64,000 bases of DNA, taken from Streptomyces sp. ISL-1. Lineage in GTDB: Bacteria; Actinomycetota; Actinomycetes; Streptomycetales; Streptomycetaceae. Below, one piece after another: positions 25,452-33,777 of this stretch. The notes beneath the pieces were generated by a model. It searched no databases, was not told the origin of the DNA, and saw only the letters and a list, made by a program, of their open reading frames with translations. The DNA lies in contig NZ_JAGGOI010000009.1 of NCBI RefSeq assembly GCF_018614585.1, positions 1-64,000 on the forward strand, written 5' to 3'. The position numbers and the translations under genes were made by a program. Each line of letters starts with the position of its first letter. Position 1 is the first letter of the stretch.

Positions 25452-26669
25452 TCACGCCGAGGCGCGCTTCTTCGGGGTCGCCTTCTTGGCCGCGGCCTTC
25501 TTCGTCGTCTTCGCCGCCGTGGACTTCGTCGCCGTGGACTTCGTCGCCGTGGACTTCGTCGCCGTGGACTTCGTCGCCGTGGACTTCGTCGCCGCGGACT
25601 TGTTGGCCGTGGACTTGTTGGCCGTGGACTTGTTGGCCGTGGACTTCGCAGCGGTGGACTTCGTGGCCGTCGACTTGCTCGCAGTGGACCTGCCCGCCGT
25701 CGACTTGCTCGCCGTGGTCTTCTTCGCGCTCGCCGCCGTCTTCTTCGCCGCCTTCGCGGTGGATTTCCTCGTGCCCGTGCCCGTGCCCGCGCCCGAACCG
25801 CCCGCCGGTTTCGGCGAAGCCGCCGCCCGCCCCCGCCCCCGCCCCCTGATCGAGGTGACCTCGGCGACCCCCTCACCCTCCTCCTCCCCGCGCGCCTCGT
25901 TCGCCGCCTGAACGCTCTTCTCCAGCGCGGCCATCAGGTCGATGACCTTGCCGCCCGCACCCTCGTCCGGCGCGGTCTCGGGAGCCGCCTCGCCGCCCTC
26001 CACCTTCGCGGCGATCATCGCCTCCAACGCCTCCCGATAGTCGTCGTGCAGCGAATCCAGGTCGACCTCGCCCAGCGTGTTCATCAGGGCGTCCGCCAGG
26101 TCGAGTTCCGCCTCCCGGACCGTCACATCGGTGTCGGGGGCGGCCTCCTGCGGCGAGCGGATCTCGTCCGGCCAGAGCAGCCCGTGCATGGCGATCACAT
26201 CGTCGACGACACGCAGCATCCCGAGACGCTCCCGCCCGCGCAGGGCGAACTTGGCGATGGCGACCTTCTCGCTCCGCTTGAGCGCCTCACGGAGCAGGGT
26301 GTACGGCTTGGTGGCCGGGACTCCATTGGCGGACAGGTAGTACGCCGCGTCCATCTGAAGCGGATCGATCCGCTCCGCCGGCACGAACGAGACGATCTCG
26401 ATCGTCTTCGCAGTGGGCAGCGGCAGAGCCGCGAGATCCTCATCGGTGATCGGGATGATCGATCCGTCCGCGTCCTCGTACCCCTTGCCGATCTCGGCGG
26501 TGGGCACTTCCTTCTCCTCCAGCTCGCAGACCTTGCGGTAGCGGACCCGGCCGGCGTCGGCGGTGTGGATCTGCCGGAAGGACAGCGAGTGGTTCTCGGT
26601 GGCGTTCACCAGCTTGATCGGAATGCTGACCAGACCGAAGGAGATCGCGCCGTTCCAAATGGATCGCAC
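25452..26669 (-). CDS. ku: Ku protein with long Lys/Ser/Thr/Ala-rich C-terminal tail
   Basis: The first ~260 residues are the bacterial Ku core (MRSIWNGAISFGLVSIPIKL at the start, then HTADAGRVRYRKVCELEEKEV, LRVVDDVIAMHGLLWPDEIR). Homodimers ring DNA ends and recruit LigD in non-homologous end joining. Residues ~270-405 form a basic tail built from KSTAT/KSTAN pentapeptides, like histone H1-type or HupB tails, which should bind DNA nonspecifically. The total of 405 residues is about 100 more than a minimal Ku. It is divergent from the LigD-polymerase gene. Confidence 0.95.
   Translation of the reverse strand: MRSIWNGAISFGLVSIPIKLVNATENHSLSFRQIHTADAGRVRYRKVCELEEKEVPTAEIGKGYEDADGSIIPITDEDLAALPLPTAKTIEIVSFVPAERIDPLQMDAAYYLSANGVPATKPYTLLREALKRSEKVAIAKFALRGRERLGMLRVVDDVIAMHGLLWPDEIRSPQEAAPDTDVTVREAELDLADALMNTLGEVDLDSLHDDYREALEAMIAAKVEGGEAAPETAPDEGAGGKVIDLMAALEKSVQAANEARGEEEGEGVAEVTSIRGRGRGRAAASPKPAGGSGAGTGTGTRKSTAKAAKKTAASAKKTTASKSTAGRSTASKSTATKSTAAKSTANKSTANKSTANKSAATKSTATKSTATKSTATKSTATKSTAAKTTKKAAAKKATPKKRASA
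25516..25710 (-). repeat. ku: 15-bp tandem repeats encoding the Ku tail
   Basis: About 13 units of a 15-bp repeat (consensus GCCGTGGACTTCGTC on the plus strand) encode KSTAT-like pentapeptides. Five consecutive units are nearly identical, so the tract is likely to vary in copy number between strains. Confidence 0.85.
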
Positions 26670-26682
26670 GTTTCATCCCTTT

Positions 26683-26721
26683 CATACGAAATTCCGGGAA
26701 TCGTGGGATTCTCATCGTATG
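26683..26721. promoter_or_regulatory. Nested dyads in the ku/ligD-polymerase divergent promoter
   Basis: CATACGA (26683-26689) and TCGTATG (26715-26721) are an exact inverted pair that includes the polymerase ATG. Inside it lies GAATC-N4-GATTC. The 49-bp space between divergent starts makes this a likely shared operator. Confidence 0.4.
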
Positions 26722-27609
26722 ACGCCGATCACGGAGGTGGAGGGGCGGCGCCTGGCGCTCAGCAATCTCGACAAGGTCATCCACCCCGCCACCGGGACCG
26801 CCAAGGGCGAGATCCTGCACTACTACGCCACCACGGCGGGGGCGATCCTCCCTCACCTCCACGACCGCCCGCTGTCCTTCCTGCGGTACCCGGACGGGCC
26901 TGACGGCCAGCTGTTCTTCACCAAGAACCCACCGCCGGGAACGCCCGACTGGGTCCGGACCGTCGCCGTCCCCCGTTCGGAGGACAAGAACGCGCGGCAG
27001 GTCGTCGTGGAGGTCCTCGCCTCGCTGATCTGGGCGGCGAATCTGGTGGTGGAGTTCCATACGCCACAGTGGCAGGCGGCCAGGCCCGCAGTGGCCGACC
27101 GCATGGTCTTCGACCTCGATCCGGGGCCCCCGGCGACGATCGTCGAGTGCTGCTCGGTCGCGCTCTGGCTGCGCGAGCGGCTCGCGGCCGACGGACTGCA
27201 CGCGTACGCCAAGACCTCGGGCTCAAAGGGACTGCATGTCCTGGTGCCGGTCGAGCCCACCCCATCCGAGAAGGTGTCGGCGTACGCCAAGAGCATCGCC
27301 ATCGAGGGCGAGGCCGCCCTGCCCGGCCTGATCCTGCACCGGATGAAGCGCTCCCTGCGGCCCGGCAAAGTCTTCGTCGACCACAGCCAGAACGCCGCCG
27401 CGAAGACCACCGCCGCCCCCTACACCCTGCGCGCCCGCACCGAGCCGACCGTCTCGACGCCCGTCACCTGGGAGGAGATCGAAGCGCACCAGAACCTCGT
27501 CTTCCGGATCGGCGACATCGCGCCACGGCTCGACAGGCACGGGGATCTGCTCGAGCCGCTCATCGATCTCAGCGGGGCCGGGCGGCTGCCGGCCGGGCCG
27601 CTGCCATGA
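26719..27609 (+). CDS. ligD: Stand-alone LigD polymerase domain (NHEJ primase/polymerase)
   Basis: This 296-residue archaeo-eukaryotic primase-like polymerase corresponds to the PolDom of mycobacterial LigD. It has ALSNLDKVIHP at the start, FDLDPG with metal-binding Asp132/Asp134, and SGSKGLHVLVPVEP. It fills gaps and adds ribonucleotides at breaks. It lacks the ligase and nuclease domains of full LigD, the separate-gene arrangement known in Streptomyces. ATG 26719 is favoured over the upstream frame that runs into ku. Its stop overlaps the ATG of a truncated ligase remnant. Confidence 0.92.
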   Translation: MTPITEVEGRRLALSNLDKVIHPATGTAKGEILHYYATTAGAILPHLHDRPLSFLRYPDGPDGQLFFTKNPPPGTPDWVRTVAVPRSEDKNARQVVVEVLASLIWAANLVVEFHTPQWQAARPAVADRMVFDLDPGPPATIVECCSVALWLRERLAADGLHAYAKTSGSKGLHVLVPVEPTPSEKVSAYAKSIAIEGEAALPGLILHRMKRSLRPGKVFVDHSQNAAAKTTAAPYTLRARTEPTVSTPVTWEEIEAHQNLVFRIGDIAPRLDRHGDLLEPLIDLSGAGRLPAGPLP

Positions 27610-27854
27610 ACGCGCCCAGGCCGCCCCTGAAGGTCGCGCCGGCCGAATCGGTGAGCGTCCTGCCGCGCGGGCGGGAGCCGGCGTACGAGCCGAAGTCCGA
27701 CGGTTCTCCGGACACTCTGAGATGTCTCGTGAGACTGACTCACCGAAGCCATCCGTTACCAACTCGAGTGATTGTCCCGGTGACAGGCCAACGAGGACGG
27801 CGAGCCTCTCCCTACCCTGAGGGTCACGCTGGTCGAACCTGGCAGCATGGATGA
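27606..27854 (+). pseudogene. Stump of an ATP-dependent DNA ligase
   Basis: The ATG overlaps the polymerase stop (ATGA), as expected for an operon partner. The first ~34 residues look like the start of an ATP-dependent ligase, ending in SVLPRGREPAYEPKSDG, which is motif I with its adenylated Lys (KxDG). The sequence after this is unrelated and of lower GC, and the frame stops at 27854 inside the next ligase gene. I infer that the original coupled ligase was cut at motif I and that another ligase now follows it. Confidence 0.6.
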
Positions 27855-28749
27855 GAGCTCGCCGACAGTAGCCTTGCGACCACCCGTCGATGTCATGCGC
27901 CCCCGGCCTGCGGACGAGATCCCCGAGCAAGGCAGCACGCCTGCGGGCTTTCAGTACTCCCTCAAGCTCGACGGCTTCCGCGCCCTGGCCTTCATCCTCG
28001 AGGGCGGAAGGGTCTTCTTGCAGTCACGCTCACAAAGAGACCTCTCCAGAGAATTCCCCGAGATTTCCGCATACCTCCGAGATCACTTGCCACCCGGAAT
28101 CGTGCTGGACGGTGAATTGTGCGCCTACCGCGAGGGGCGATTGAGCTTCACCGACTTGCTTCGGTCCCACAGTGATCGCGAGCGGTCGGGGATCCCCGTG
28201 TCCTACATCGCGTTCGACATCCTCGCTGTTCCAGGCCGGGATGTCAGGGCCCTGCCCCTCAAGGAGCGTTGGGAGCTGCTCGGAGCCGCACTGAAAGACG
28301 TCGGCCCACCCCTCGAGCGTGTGCTGGCAACGCTGGACGAGGAAACCGCCCACGTCTGGTTTCGCGACATGAGAGCCGTGGGCGTCGAAGGAATCGTAGC
28401 GAAGACACTGAGCTCGCCCTATCGGGCAGGAGGAACCTGGGCCTGGAGGAAGATCCGGCATTCCGATACGCGGGATGGCACGCTTCTCGGCGTATTCGGC
28501 CCGGTGGACCGACCACATGCACTTCTCGTGCAGCTTCCCGATGATCGAACCGTGAAGACCTCGCCGCGCTTGACGGCAACGCAGTCACGGCAGGTCGCCG
28601 AGCTGGTACGCGGTCGCTTGGAAGATTTGACGGACCACCCGGACCACGGGCCCGTGCGGATGCTCACCGACCCTTTCCTCGTCGAACTACGCCAGACCGC
28701 CGGACGCCACGAGACCGCCCGTTTCGTACGTTTTCGGTCCGATGGATGA
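27847..28749 (+). CDS. ATP-dependent DNA ligase (LigD-ligase/LigC type)
   Basis: This 300-residue ligase has adenylation motif YSLKLDGFR with Lys40, VLDGELCAY (motif III region), and WRKIR (motif V). An OB-fold part (~200-300) is present but there is no polymerase domain. It should seal breaks with Ku and the adjacent polymerase. Codon use is less GC-extreme than its neighbours (many AGA, ATT and TCA codons), and it follows a truncated ligase stump, so it may be a later insertion. Its start lies in the stump's frame end, 237 nt after the polymerase stop. Confidence 0.88.
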   Translation: MDESSPTVALRPPVDVMRPRPADEIPEQGSTPAGFQYSLKLDGFRALAFILEGGRVFLQSRSQRDLSREFPEISAYLRDHLPPGIVLDGELCAYREGRLSFTDLLRSHSDRERSGIPVSYIAFDILAVPGRDVRALPLKERWELLGAALKDVGPPLERVLATLDEETAHVWFRDMRAVGVEGIVAKTLSSPYRAGGTWAWRKIRHSDTRDGTLLGVFGPVDRPHALLVQLPDDRTVKTSPRLTATQSRQVAELVRGRLEDLTDHPDHGPVRMLTDPFLVELRQTAGRHETARFVRFRSDG

Positions 28750-28840
28750 GCATCGGGCAGGTGGTGTCTGCGACATGGGGTCTCGGCCTTCGCGGAATCT
28801 GTGCAGATTCACGTTGGGAATTCCAGGGGAAGGGTGCCGT

Positions 28841-29647
28841 TCAGGGGCGCGGTGCTTTCTCGCCGTGCACGACTGTGTATTCCGCGGCGAGCCAGGGGCC
28901 CAGGTCGTCGATGAGCATGCTGAGTACTGCAGTATCGGCCGAGGGGGTGCGGCCGTTGGCCGAGGCGATGCGCATCTGGTCTACACGCTCAGGGTAGTAG
29001 CGGCCGAAGAGTTCGGCGGACTCGTTGAGTTCGCTGGTCCAGCCGCCCCAGCGGGGCATGACCAGAGTGAATCCTGTGCGCACGATGCGGCGGGCGACGA
29101 TGCGGCAGAGAGTCTGGCGGTCGGCATCCGTGGCGGCTTCGGCGGCTCGGGTGTGCCAGCGTTGCAGCGCGAGGGCGAGGTCGCCGTTCGTTTCGCGGGC
29201 GAGGAGGGCTGTAGGACGGTAACGGGGCAGTCGTTCAGCGAGGTCGGCACCGAGCAGCGGGGTGCACAGGCAGGCGATGAAGAACCCGGCATCGTGGCGT
29301 TCGAGGTCGCTCAGCAGAGCGCGCGTGCTGGTGAGCAGGATGCCGACGCCATCAATCTGGCGGAATGCGCGGTCGAGTGCGGCCTCGATCGCTTTGGCGT
29401 CGGCCCGGTCGGCTTCGGTGGGCTCGTGGTGGAGAGCGAGCTGGAGGTCGAGGTCGGAGACTCCGGGTGTGGCGGTGCCGCGCGGGATGCTGCCGTAGAT
29501 GTAGGCGCTGTGCAGCCGCACGCTGTCGAACGTCTCGGTGATACGAGTGCGGGCGGCCTCGACGACTGGGGTGAATGCTGCCGGCACTCGGTCCAGTACG
29601 CCTTCGCGTGCGATCGTTCCGTCGTGGGCCAGCCCTCGTTCGCTCAT
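28841..29647 (-). CDS. Nucleotidyltransferase-domain protein
   Basis: This 268-residue protein has the polymerase-beta-type nucleotidyltransferase motif YGSIPRGTATPGVSDLDLQL (~50-70), with GS and two carboxylates (SDLDL) for metal binding. A helical C-terminal part follows. This resembles MNT-domain and aminoglycoside nucleotidyltransferase-like proteins. ATG 29647 is preferred because the reading frame above it runs antisense to nothing conserved. It stands alone between the ligase and the ABC operon, and the substrate is unknown. Confidence 0.7.
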   Translation of the reverse strand: MSERGLAHDGTIAREGVLDRVPAAFTPVVEAARTRITETFDSVRLHSAYIYGSIPRGTATPGVSDLDLQLALHHEPTEADRADAKAIEAALDRAFRQIDGVGILLTSTRALLSDLERHDAGFFIACLCTPLLGADLAERLPRYRPTALLARETNGDLALALQRWHTRAAEAATDADRQTLCRIVARRIVRTGFTLVMPRWGGWTSELNESAELFGRYYPERVDQMRIASANGRTPSADTAVLSMLIDDLGPWLAAEYTVVHGEKAPRP

Positions 29648-29904
29648 GAGGTCACTGTGCCTTGCGCTGCTGTGCGCTGGCGCGCGGACAACGATGCACG
29701 TCGCAAGAGGGCGTCGCAATCCGGTCTTCACGAACGGCTGCTGGTGCAGAGCGAGTTCCAGCTGCGATGTCTGCGGCGCGGGCCGGCAGGCGGCGGAGAA
29801 CGCCGACGGGGCGGCGTACGCCGACGCGGTGTCGGAGTACGCCGCCCTGGTGCAGGACGAGCTGAGGGCCGCGGCCCTCAAGCTGCTGACTGGTCCTACT
29901 CCCG
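29648..29904. other. Intergenic region, possible decayed coding remnant
   Basis: The plus strand at ~29790-29924 translates into a protein-like stretch (DGAAYADAVSEYAALVQDEL) with no good start, running into the antisense end of the ABC permease. It may be the tail of a broken gene; I cannot name it. Confidence 0.25.
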
Positions 29905-30696
29905 CTACTTCGGGTCGCGGTTGAACAGCGACTTGGACCAGAAGTAGCCGAGCACGGCCAGCCCCAGGCACCAGACGATGGTGATCCACCAATTGTTGCC
30001 GATCTCGGTGCCGAGCAGCAGCCCGCGCAGGGTCTCGATCGCCGGTGTGAACGGCTGGTACTCGGCGATCGGCTGGAACCACCCCGGCATCGCGTCGACC
30101 GGGACGAAGGCGCTGGAGATGAGCGGCAGGAAAACCAGCGGCAGCGCGTTGTTGCTGGCCGCCTCGGCGCTTGGGCTGACCATGCCCATGCCGACCGCGA
30201 TCCAGGTGAACGCCAGGGCGAACAGCGTGAGCAGCCCGAACGCCGCGATCCACTCCAGGACCGTGGCATCCGTGGACCTGAAGCCGATGGCCACGCCGAC
30301 GGCACCGACAACAACCACGCTGATGACCGCCTGCAGCACGCTGCCGATGACGTGTCCGATGAGCACGGAACCGCGGTGGATCGCCATCGTGCGGAAGCGG
30401 GCGATGATGCCCTCGGTCATGTCGTTGGAGACGGACACCGCGGTGCCGACCAGGGTGCCGCCAATGGTCATCAGCAGGATGCCCGGGACGAGGTAGGCGA
30501 TGTACTCCGAGCGGTCGGCGCCGCCACCACCGATGCCCGCGCTCATCACGTCGCCGAAGACGTAGACGAACAGCAGCAGCAGGACGATCGGCGTCAGCAG
30601 CAGGTTCAGGGTGAGGGACGGGTAGCGCCGCGCGTGCAGGAGGTTGCGGCGCAGCATTGTGTTCGAGTCGCGTACGGCGAGGGAGAGGGCGCTCAT
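29905..30696 (-). CDS. ABC-2 type permease (DrrB-like)
   Basis: This 263-residue membrane protein has about six TMs, including PSLTLNLLLTPIVLLLLFV, and the ABC-2 signature region LPLVFLPLISSAFVPVDAMPGW. It matches DrrB-type drug exporters. The start overlaps the ATPase stop by 4 nt. It is the last gene of the RHH/DUF4097/ATPase/permease operon. The exported compound is unknown. Confidence 0.92.
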   Translation of the reverse strand: MSALSLAVRDSNTMLRRNLLHARRYPSLTLNLLLTPIVLLLLFVYVFGDVMSAGIGGGGADRSEYIAYLVPGILLMTIGGTLVGTAVSVSNDMTEGIIARFRTMAIHRGSVLIGHVIGSVLQAVISVVVVGAVGVAIGFRSTDATVLEWIAAFGLLTLFALAFTWIAVGMGMVSPSAEAASNNALPLVFLPLISSAFVPVDAMPGWFQPIAEYQPFTPAIETLRGLLLGTEIGNNWWITIVWCLGLAVLGYFWSKSLFNRDPK

Positions 30697-31694
30697 CGGA
30701 CTGCCTCCTTGGGCTGGTTGGGCACGTTGGTGGCGCCGGTCAGGGCGAAGAACACGTCGTCGAGGTCGGGGGTGTGCACGGTCAGCTCGTCCGCCTCGAT
30801 GCCGGCCGAGTACAGCCGGTCGAGGATGGAGCGCAGCTCGCGCTGGCTGCCGTCGCTGGGGATCTGCAGCGACAGCGCCTCGTCGTCCCTGGTGACCTCG
30901 CGCAGCGCGATGGCGGCGGACTGGTACGCGGCCGGGTCGGAGAACCGCAGCCGCACGTGCCCACCCGGGATGAGCCGCTTCAGTTCGTCGGCGCTACCCT
31001 CTGCGGCGATCTTGCCGTCGCTCAGTACCGCGATGCGGTCGGCGAGCTCGTCGGCCTCCTCCAGGTACTGGGTGGTGAGGAAGACGGTGACGCCGTCGGA
31101 GACGAGCTCGCGGATGATCTGCCACATGTTGTGGCGGCTGCGCGGGTCGAGGCCAGTGGTCGGCTCGTCGAGGAAGATGATCCGCGGCTTGCCGACGAGG
31201 GTCATGGCGATGTCGAGGCGGCGCTTCATGCCGCCGGAGTAGCTCTGGGCGGGCTTCTTGGCGGCGTCGACGAGGTCGAACCGCTCCAGCAGCTCGGCGG
31301 TGACCCGCCGCCCCTCTCGCTTGGACAGGTGGTGCAGGTCCGCCATGAGGAGCATGTTCTCCTCGCCGGTGATCAGCCCGTCGACGGCGGAGAACTGCCC
31401 GGTGACGCCGATCGCGGCACGCACCCCGTCCGGTGACGTGGCGACGTCGTGGCCCGCGACCTGGGCCTGCCCGCCGTCGGCGGTGATGAGCGTGGAAAGG
31501 ATCTTCACTGCGGTGGTCTTGCCGGCACCGTTCGGCCCGAGCAGCGCGAACACGGACCCGGCCGGGATACGCAGATCGATGCCGTCGAGGACGGTCTTGT
31601 CGCCGTACGACTTGCGCAGACCGACGGTGGAGACGGCGGCCGGCGACGGGTGACCGTCGCCCCGCCTGGACGTGGGCATGACAGATGAAGCCAT
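30693..31694 (-). CDS. ABC transporter ATP-binding protein (DrrA-like)
   Basis: This 333-residue ATPase has Walker A GPNGAGKTT, signature YSGGMKRRLD, Walker B IIFLDEPTTGLD, and the C-terminal extension typical of DrrA-type exporters. It pairs with the overlapping permease gene. The ATPase is read after the DUF4097 gene with a 74-nt gap. Confidence 0.93.
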   Translation of the reverse strand: MASSVMPTSRRGDGHPSPAAVSTVGLRKSYGDKTVLDGIDLRIPAGSVFALLGPNGAGKTTAVKILSTLITADGGQAQVAGHDVATSPDGVRAAIGVTGQFSAVDGLITGEENMLLMADLHHLSKREGRRVTAELLERFDLVDAAKKPAQSYSGGMKRRLDIAMTLVGKPRIIFLDEPTTGLDPRSRHNMWQIIRELVSDGVTVFLTTQYLEEADELADRIAVLSDGKIAAEGSADELKRLIPGGHVRLRFSDPAAYQSAAIALREVTRDDEALSLQIPSDGSQRELRSILDRLYSAGIEADELTVHTPDLDDVFFALTGATNVPNQPKEAVR

Positions 31695-31768
31695 GGAACC
31701 CTCCCGTTCGAAGGCTGAAGTTGCAGGGGGAGTGGGCGAGTTGAGGGTGGTGCGGGCTATGGAGGCGC

Positions 31769-32611
31769 TCAGGCCTTGGCGCGGCGGACGTCGATGTTGC
31801 CGTGCCGGGTGCGGGCGCGGACCTTGACGGTGTCCTCGGTCTTCTTCGGGGTCTCGGACGCGGTGAGCGTGTTGCGCACCTGCCCGGAGCCCGAGCTGAC
31901 GTCGAGCCAGGCGGCCGTGCCCTCGCGGACGCCGACCTCGATGGCGCCGTAGGAGGTCTCCAACTGGACGGTGCCGCGGGCCACGTCTTCCACGCGCAGG
32001 GTGCCGTGTGCGGTGGTGGCGGTGACCGAGTCCTCGGCGCGCCGGATCTCGATGTCGCCGTTGGCGCCGCTCACCCGCAGCTCGCCGGTCGCGGCGCCGA
32101 CGGTCGTGGTGCCGTGCGAGTTCTTCAGGACGGCGGGGCCGTCGACGAGGCCGACGCGCAGGCTGCCGGAGCTGGTGGTGATCTCGGCCATGCCCTCGAC
32201 CCGGTCCACGGTGATCGAGCCGTGCGAGGCGGTCAGCTGCAGCGGGCCGGTGGTGTCGAGGCGGACGTCGCCGGACGAGGTCTTCACGCGGACCTCGCCG
32301 AGCCGGCCCTCGCCGAGTACCTGGGCCCAGGCGCCGGTCATGTCGATGCGCGAGCCCGTGGGCAGTTCGACCGTCACGTCGACGGTGCCGGTGCGGCCGA
32401 ACAGATTGGCCTTGGGCGTCCTGACCGTCAGTACGCCGCTCGCGTACGTGACCTCGGTCTGGTCGGCCGCCCGTACGTCCTGGTCCCGCTTGGGGTCGCG
32501 GGGCCGCACCTCGACGACGGTGTCGAGGCGGTCGCCCGCGGTGAACTGGATGGAACCGGCCTCCACGTGCGCCGTGGCCGAGATCGGTTCGGGAGTGTCG
32601 AAAGAAGGCAT
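31769..32611 (-). CDS. DUF4097-type beta-strand repeat protein
   Basis: This 280-residue protein is built of short beta-strand repeats (VRLDTTGPLQLTASHGSI, LRVGLVDGPAVLKNSHG, GAIEVGV), forming a right-handed beta-solenoid of the DUF4097/adhesin type. There is no signal peptide, so it is probably cytosolic. In Streptomyces such genes often sit beside DrrAB-like transporters and a small RHH protein, as here. The function is unknown. Confidence 0.8.
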   Translation of the reverse strand: MPSFDTPEPISATAHVEAGSIQFTAGDRLDTVVEVRPRDPKRDQDVRAADQTEVTYASGVLTVRTPKANLFGRTGTVDVTVELPTGSRIDMTGAWAQVLGEGRLGEVRVKTSSGDVRLDTTGPLQLTASHGSITVDRVEGMAEITTSSGSLRVGLVDGPAVLKNSHGTTTVGAATGELRVSGANGDIEIRRAEDSVTATTAHGTLRVEDVARGTVQLETSYGAIEVGVREGTAAWLDVSSGSGQVRNTLTASETPKKTEDTVKVRARTRHGNIDVRRAKA

Positions 32612-32662
32612 GGCTGTCCCGTCCTCTTGGGTCTTTGGGACGTCCCCGCTGGTGGGACGTGC

Positions 32663-32739
32663 TGTGGGTGAAGTGGTGTGGGTGAAGTGGTGTGGGTGAA
32701 GTGGTGTGGGTGAAGTGGTGCGGGTGAAGTGGTGCGGGG
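32663..32739. repeat. 14-bp tandem repeat, five and a half copies
   Basis: The unit TGTGGGTGAAGTGG occurs at 32663, 32677, 32691 and 32705, then with T to C as TGCGGGTGAAGTGG at 32719 and a partial copy at 32733. It lies between the RHH gene and the DUF4097 start, in the leader of the latter. Confidence 0.95.
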
Positions 32740-32750
32740 CGCGGGCGCGG

Positions 32751-33269
32751 CTAGCGCACCCAGCCCGTGAAGCTCTGTCCGATGGTCTGGGTCTTCTCTG
32801 TCGTACGCGGCCGGGTGCCGCCGTCGACCGCGGCCGACACGGCGCGCACCAGCCACGCGTTGACCGACAGGCCCTCGCGGGTCGCGGCCTCCTCGGCGCG
32901 GGCCTTGAGGTGGGCCGGCAGGCGCAGGTTGACGCGGGCGGTGCCGCCCTCGTCGCCGTCGGCCGGGGCCGGGGTCCTGAGCGATTCGACGGGCGCGGCC
33001 GGCTCCGCGAGGGCGCCGCCGTCGGTGGGCGGCGGTGTCACCACGAAGTCGGGGTCGAGCCCGCGCAGCCGTACGTCGACCGAGCCGGGGGCGAGTTCGC
33101 GGGTGATCTCGTCCGTCGCGGCGGAAAGCACATTGAGCATGGTCAGCCGGGCCGCCGACTCCAGGGGAGCGGTGAGCCTCTCTGCCAGCTCGCGGGCTTC
33201 GTCGCCGCCGGCTTCGGCGGCCACCGCGAGTTCGCGGCGGAGGGTGTCGATATACGGAGTGAGGTCCAT
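32751..33269 (-). CDS. Ribbon-helix-helix (HicB/CopG-like) DNA-binding protein
   Basis: In this 172-residue protein, residues ~1-70 are helical. A Pro/Ala linker follows, then a C-terminal RHH domain (~110-150: ARVNLRLPAHLKARAEEAA, LSVNAWLVRAV). The RHH resembles HicB antitoxins, but no HicA toxin gene is adjacent. ATG 33269 is preferred over the longer frame to 33497. It is the first gene of the operon with DUF4097 and DrrAB-like genes and likely regulates it. Confidence 0.75.
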   Translation of the reverse strand: MDLTPYIDTLRRELAVAAEAGGDEARELAERLTAPLESAARLTMLNVLSAATDEITRELAPGSVDVRLRGLDPDFVVTPPPTDGGALAEPAAPVESLRTPAPADGDEGGTARVNLRLPAHLKARAEEAATREGLSVNAWLVRAVSAAVDGGTRPRTTEKTQTIGQSFTGWVR

Positions 33270-33667
33270 GACGCCATCATGGCACCACAATGGCTCCACA
33301 CGCAAGCAGTGAGGTGACATCTCTGGGTCGGCAACTGGCGCAACCACCCTGACCTGCGCAAACATACTGGCACCTACCTGAGTCATTGTGGCGCGCCATG
33401 TGTGCTCACATGCTTTCGATAGGGTGGAATGGCCCGGGTGGCGCCGGGCGACACCGGATGGCACCAAGCCGTGCCACCCGACGTCATGTGATGCCATGCG
33501 ATGTCACAAGGGGGTTGCCTGCCCCCGCCTCGCGATCCGCCGCTGGGCCGAGCCCACCCGAGGCGGCATGATCGGGCCCGCCCCGCCCAGCCAGGGCATG
33601 TGTGAGGTCGTGATCAAACGCGCCGACCCGGATCCGCCCTCCGGGTGGATCCGGTAGGAAGACGGTT
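33270..33667. other. 398-bp intergenic region upstream of the RHH gene
   Basis: There is no supported gene. It contains several GATGCCATGCGATGTCAC-like and ATGGCACCA repeats, and an inverted repeat GGATCC...GGATCC near 33631-33656 just before an IS5-type remnant. A promoter for the reverse-strand operon should lie here but none is obvious. Confidence 0.35.
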
Positions 33668-33760
33668 GTGACGCGCAGGCAACTCACCGATGAGCAATGG
33701 ACGTTGATCGTGCAGCACCCGCCGAAAGGCAACTACGTCCTGCCTCGGTCTGCACGACTC
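33668..33760 (+). pseudogene. Remnant of an IS5-family transposase
   Basis: GTG 33668 starts MTRRQLTDEQWTLIVQHPP, the characteristic N-terminus of IS5/IS112-like transposases of Streptomyces. Similarity is lost after ~25 residues, and the rest of the element and its terminal repeats are missing. Confidence 0.6.
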
Positions 33761-33777
33761 CCAGGGCTTTGGCCCCG

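Noticed and set aside
25516..25710. CRISPR-like array of 15-bp repeats
   Set aside because: The repeats are in-frame codons of the Ku tail with no unique spacers.
32663..32739. CRISPR array
   Set aside because: The 14-bp units are directly adjacent, without spacers, and no cas genes are present.
32751..33269. HicAB toxin-antitoxin module
   Set aside because: The RHH domain is HicB-like, but no HicA-sized toxin gene is adjacent and the protein heads a transporter operon.
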